This document shows, one piece after another, positions 55,618 to 56,941 of a stretch of 56,941 nucleotides of DNA. This DNA is from Legionella genomosp. 1 (GTDB lineage Bacteria > Pseudomonadota > Gammaproteobacteria > Legionellales > Legionellaceae): positions 1-56,941 of the forward strand of contig CAMCUM010000014.1 of the NCBI GenBank assembly GCA_945878975.1, read 5' to 3'. The position numbers and the translations under genes were made by a program. Numbering within the stretch: the stretch's first letter is position 1; each line of letters opens with the position of its first letter. The notes under the pieces are model-generated. The model saw nothing but the letters and a program-made list of their open reading frames with translations. It was not told the DNA's origin and made no database searches.

Positions 55618-56551
55618 ACGGCATTGTCGTGGCAATATTCTGACGGCTGTTTCTTGTGTATTATTGATGAATGGTTTCGTCGCGCAGGGATATGCTGCAG
55701 AACCAACGGCGCTGCCCGTCGAAGAGCATGCGGAGTCCAAGCAGGAGCTGCCATTGGCAGCCACCTATGCCAATTGGATTTTTTCCGGATCAGTATCCAA
55801 TGAAAGTGGCGATACGTACGAGTATTTTTTTCAAGCGAAGCGTAAGCAAGATCACGTTCATGCGATGGTGTCTTTGGTAGATGCGCAAACCAAAACTGTG
55901 ATTTTTATGCAGAATGCAGAGGTGCAATTAACCGAGCCTCAGATAGATAATTGGGTGATTGGAGATATTTTTTTACGGTATAATACCATCAACCGTTCTT
56001 GGATTTTTGGTATCAAAAAATCCAATCAAATCGGTTTCAATTTTAAAGTAGATACCATCAATCAACTTGAGCATGCGCCAAAAATTCAAAAAGTACGTCA
56101 AGGCGTGACGATGTCGGTTGTCCAAACTGGGCAAGTAAATGGCCATATCCAACTGGAAGAAAATACACCAGCACAATTTGTTACCGGAAAAAATGCGTGG
56201 TTTCGCGAAATCGTGATGCAAAAGCCTTCGACGAAAGTCCCAGTGATGCAGGGCTTATTATGTCGCTTTGATGATGGCAGTGGCTTGTATTCGATGAGGA
56301 TGGGTGATAAGCCCTTTTGGCACAGTACTTTTTCTGGTTCGTATGATCCAGAAGGGGTGGCTGCGGCTGTTTCAAAATCCATTCATGTTGAGCAGTTGAA
56401 GGCAGGGTTGTGGCGGGTAAAAGTTCCTTACCCTAAATTACAATTTGACCTCAGCGATGTGCTACAAGATCAAGCATTGGTGTTGGGTTTTGTGGATAAA
56501 AAACAAAAAGCTGGGTTTTGTGTGATTAGTAAGGAAGATGGCTTAGCTTAG
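55604..56551 (+). CDS. Exported beta-rich hypothetical protein
   Basis: I take ATG 55604 (315 residues), because it gives a signal peptide (KRHCRGNILTAVSCVLLMNGFVAQGYA, cleavage about residue 31). The mature protein is beta-rich with repeated short strands (WIFSGSVSNESGDTYEYFFQ, FREIVMQKPSTKVPVMQGLLC). The layout distantly recalls lipocalin-like secreted hydrolases (AttH/CrtC), but I see no active-site signature. It overlaps lpxK by 14 bases and may act in the cell envelope. Confidence 0.65.
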   Translation: MYTIKRHCRGNILTAVSCVLLMNGFVAQGYAAEPTALPVEEHAESKQELPLAATYANWIFSGSVSNESGDTYEYFFQAKRKQDHVHAMVSLVDAQTKTVIFMQNAEVQLTEPQIDNWVIGDIFLRYNTINRSWIFGIKKSNQIGFNFKVDTINQLEHAPKIQKVRQGVTMSVVQTGQVNGHIQLEENTPAQFVTGKNAWFREIVMQKPSTKVPVMQGLLCRFDDGSGLYSMRMGDKPFWHSTFSGSYDPEGVAAAVSKSIHVEQLKAGLWRVKVPYPKLQFDLSDVLQDQALVLGFVDKKQKAGFCVISKEDGLA

Positions 56552-56727
56552 GTTGAGTATTGGCCCAACAGCAGTAATGTAATAGCAGTGAAATTGAAAG
56601 TGAATGACACACTAGGGTCTCATTCCCACAATGGCTCGTCGGCCTCGGGACTCCTGTGTTTTATTTGTCTGCAGAAGAATAAGCCATTATACTGTTCGAT
56701 ATGCTAAAGACCTTTCCACTGCAGGGA

Positions 56728-56759
56728 GATACCTCGCTTCGCTCCGGATCTGAGGTATC
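56728..56759. repeat. Hairpin upstream of the transposase fragment
   Basis: An 8-bp perfect stem (GATACCTC / GAGGTATC) encloses a 16-base loop containing GCTTCGCTCC. It lies between the secreted-protein gene and the partial transposase and may be part of an interspersed repeat. There is no T-tract. Confidence 0.45.
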
Positions 56760-56793
56760 GTCACAAAAATTGTAAACCTGCAAGAAAAGCTAG

Positions 56794-56941
56794 ATGCGCA
56801 AAGAGAGTTTATTACAAAATTACTTTAAAGACACGTTTTCATTCATGCATAAAAAGCGCCAAAATGTTTTATTTGGAGCAGTGGATTCGTTGATGGATGG
56901 GGCAAATCTTGCCTTGAGCAGTTTGGGTAGGAATTTTAAAG
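56794..56941 (+). mobile_element. 5' end of an IS4-type transposase gene, cut by the window edge
   Basis: From ATG 56794 the frame stays open for 49 codons to the edge. The text around residues 20-48 (KKRQNVLFGAVDSLMDGANLALSSLGRNFK) resembles the N-terminal region of IS4/IS10-family transposases, where LxGxxLxLTxLGRxL is typical. The catalytic DDE residues would lie beyond the window. The left terminal repeat cannot be defined, although AGGGTCTCATTCCC at 56613 might mark it. Confidence 0.65.

Overview
The window looks like a chromosomal segment from a gammaproteobacterium with an intracellular or host-associated lifestyle, most likely Legionellales-like (Legionella, Coxiella, Aquicella or Berkiella relatives). 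This is inference. It rests on a standard gammaproteobacterial housekeeping set (purB, nadB/nadA/nadC, ppsA, pilBCD, dgt, xseB-ispA, radA, hemB, mutS, msbA-lpxK), a large cN-II/HAD 5'-nucleotidase of a type known from Legionella, a PHB-type reductase, and many orphan proteins that look like candidate effectors (a Ras-like GTPase with a membrane tail, a TPR protein, a degenerate J-like protein, an acidic-tailed protein and a protein with a C-terminal Cys cluster). No secretion-system gene is in the window, so effector status is a hypothesis.

Layout. 0-0.5 kb: dinJ antitoxin with a yafQ toxin cut off by a repeat. 0.7-3.7 kb: divergent pair of a membrane-tailed GTPase and a TPR protein with a palindrome between them. 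3.9-9.1 kb: minus-strand purB-nadB-nadA operon and an acetolactate decarboxylase. 9.3-15.1 kb: plus-strand ppsA-antiporter and nadC-murG pairs; the MurG is of the Firmicutes-like type. 15.2-16.1 kb: two tandem paralogous secreted proteins, flanked by a second copy of the murG 3' end. 16.3-18.3 kb: small genes (rhodanese, membrane protein, Sel1-like protein). 18.3-22.0 kb: pilB-pilC-pilD. 22.1-25.4 kb: coiled-coil periplasmic protein and orphan proteins. 25.6-28.0 kb: SDR reductase, cold-shock protein, old yellow enzyme. 28.3-30.7 kb: SPOR protein, dgt, tRNA-Glu and tRNA-Ala. 30.8-32.2 kb: Gly-zipper/bacteriocin-like peptide and a membrane protein. 32.2-39.5 kb: ispA-xseB, radA, glycosyltransferase, hemB-mutS. 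39.6-43.0 kb: orphan acidic protein, CopG/BrnA-like antitoxin, YeiH-type exporter, adenine/adenosine deaminase. 43.0-46.2 kb: a decayed region with nested palindromic elements, a collapsed response regulator/histidine kinase pair, an intact NhaC antiporter, and a gene broken at a 16-G tract. 46.3-52.6 kb: second cold-shock protein, orphan protein, nucleotidase-ABC transporter operon, J-like protein. 52.9-56.9 kb: msbA-lpxK-secreted protein, and the start of an IS4-type transposase at the edge.

The housekeeping genes form short, tightly overlapping operons (ATGA overlaps at purB/nadB, ppsA/antiporter and nadC/murG). NAD synthesis from aspartate is complete here (nadB, nadA, nadC) but split over two loci, and the type IV pilus motor, platform and prepilin peptidase form one operon. 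The gaps carry several short dispersed repeats. The most informative are a MITE-like palindrome present in both an uninterrupted (26.8 kb) and a filled (43.1 kb) form with a 5-bp duplication, a 20-nt element at or just after the stop codons of three unrelated genes, and a 20-nt repeat that truncates yafQ.
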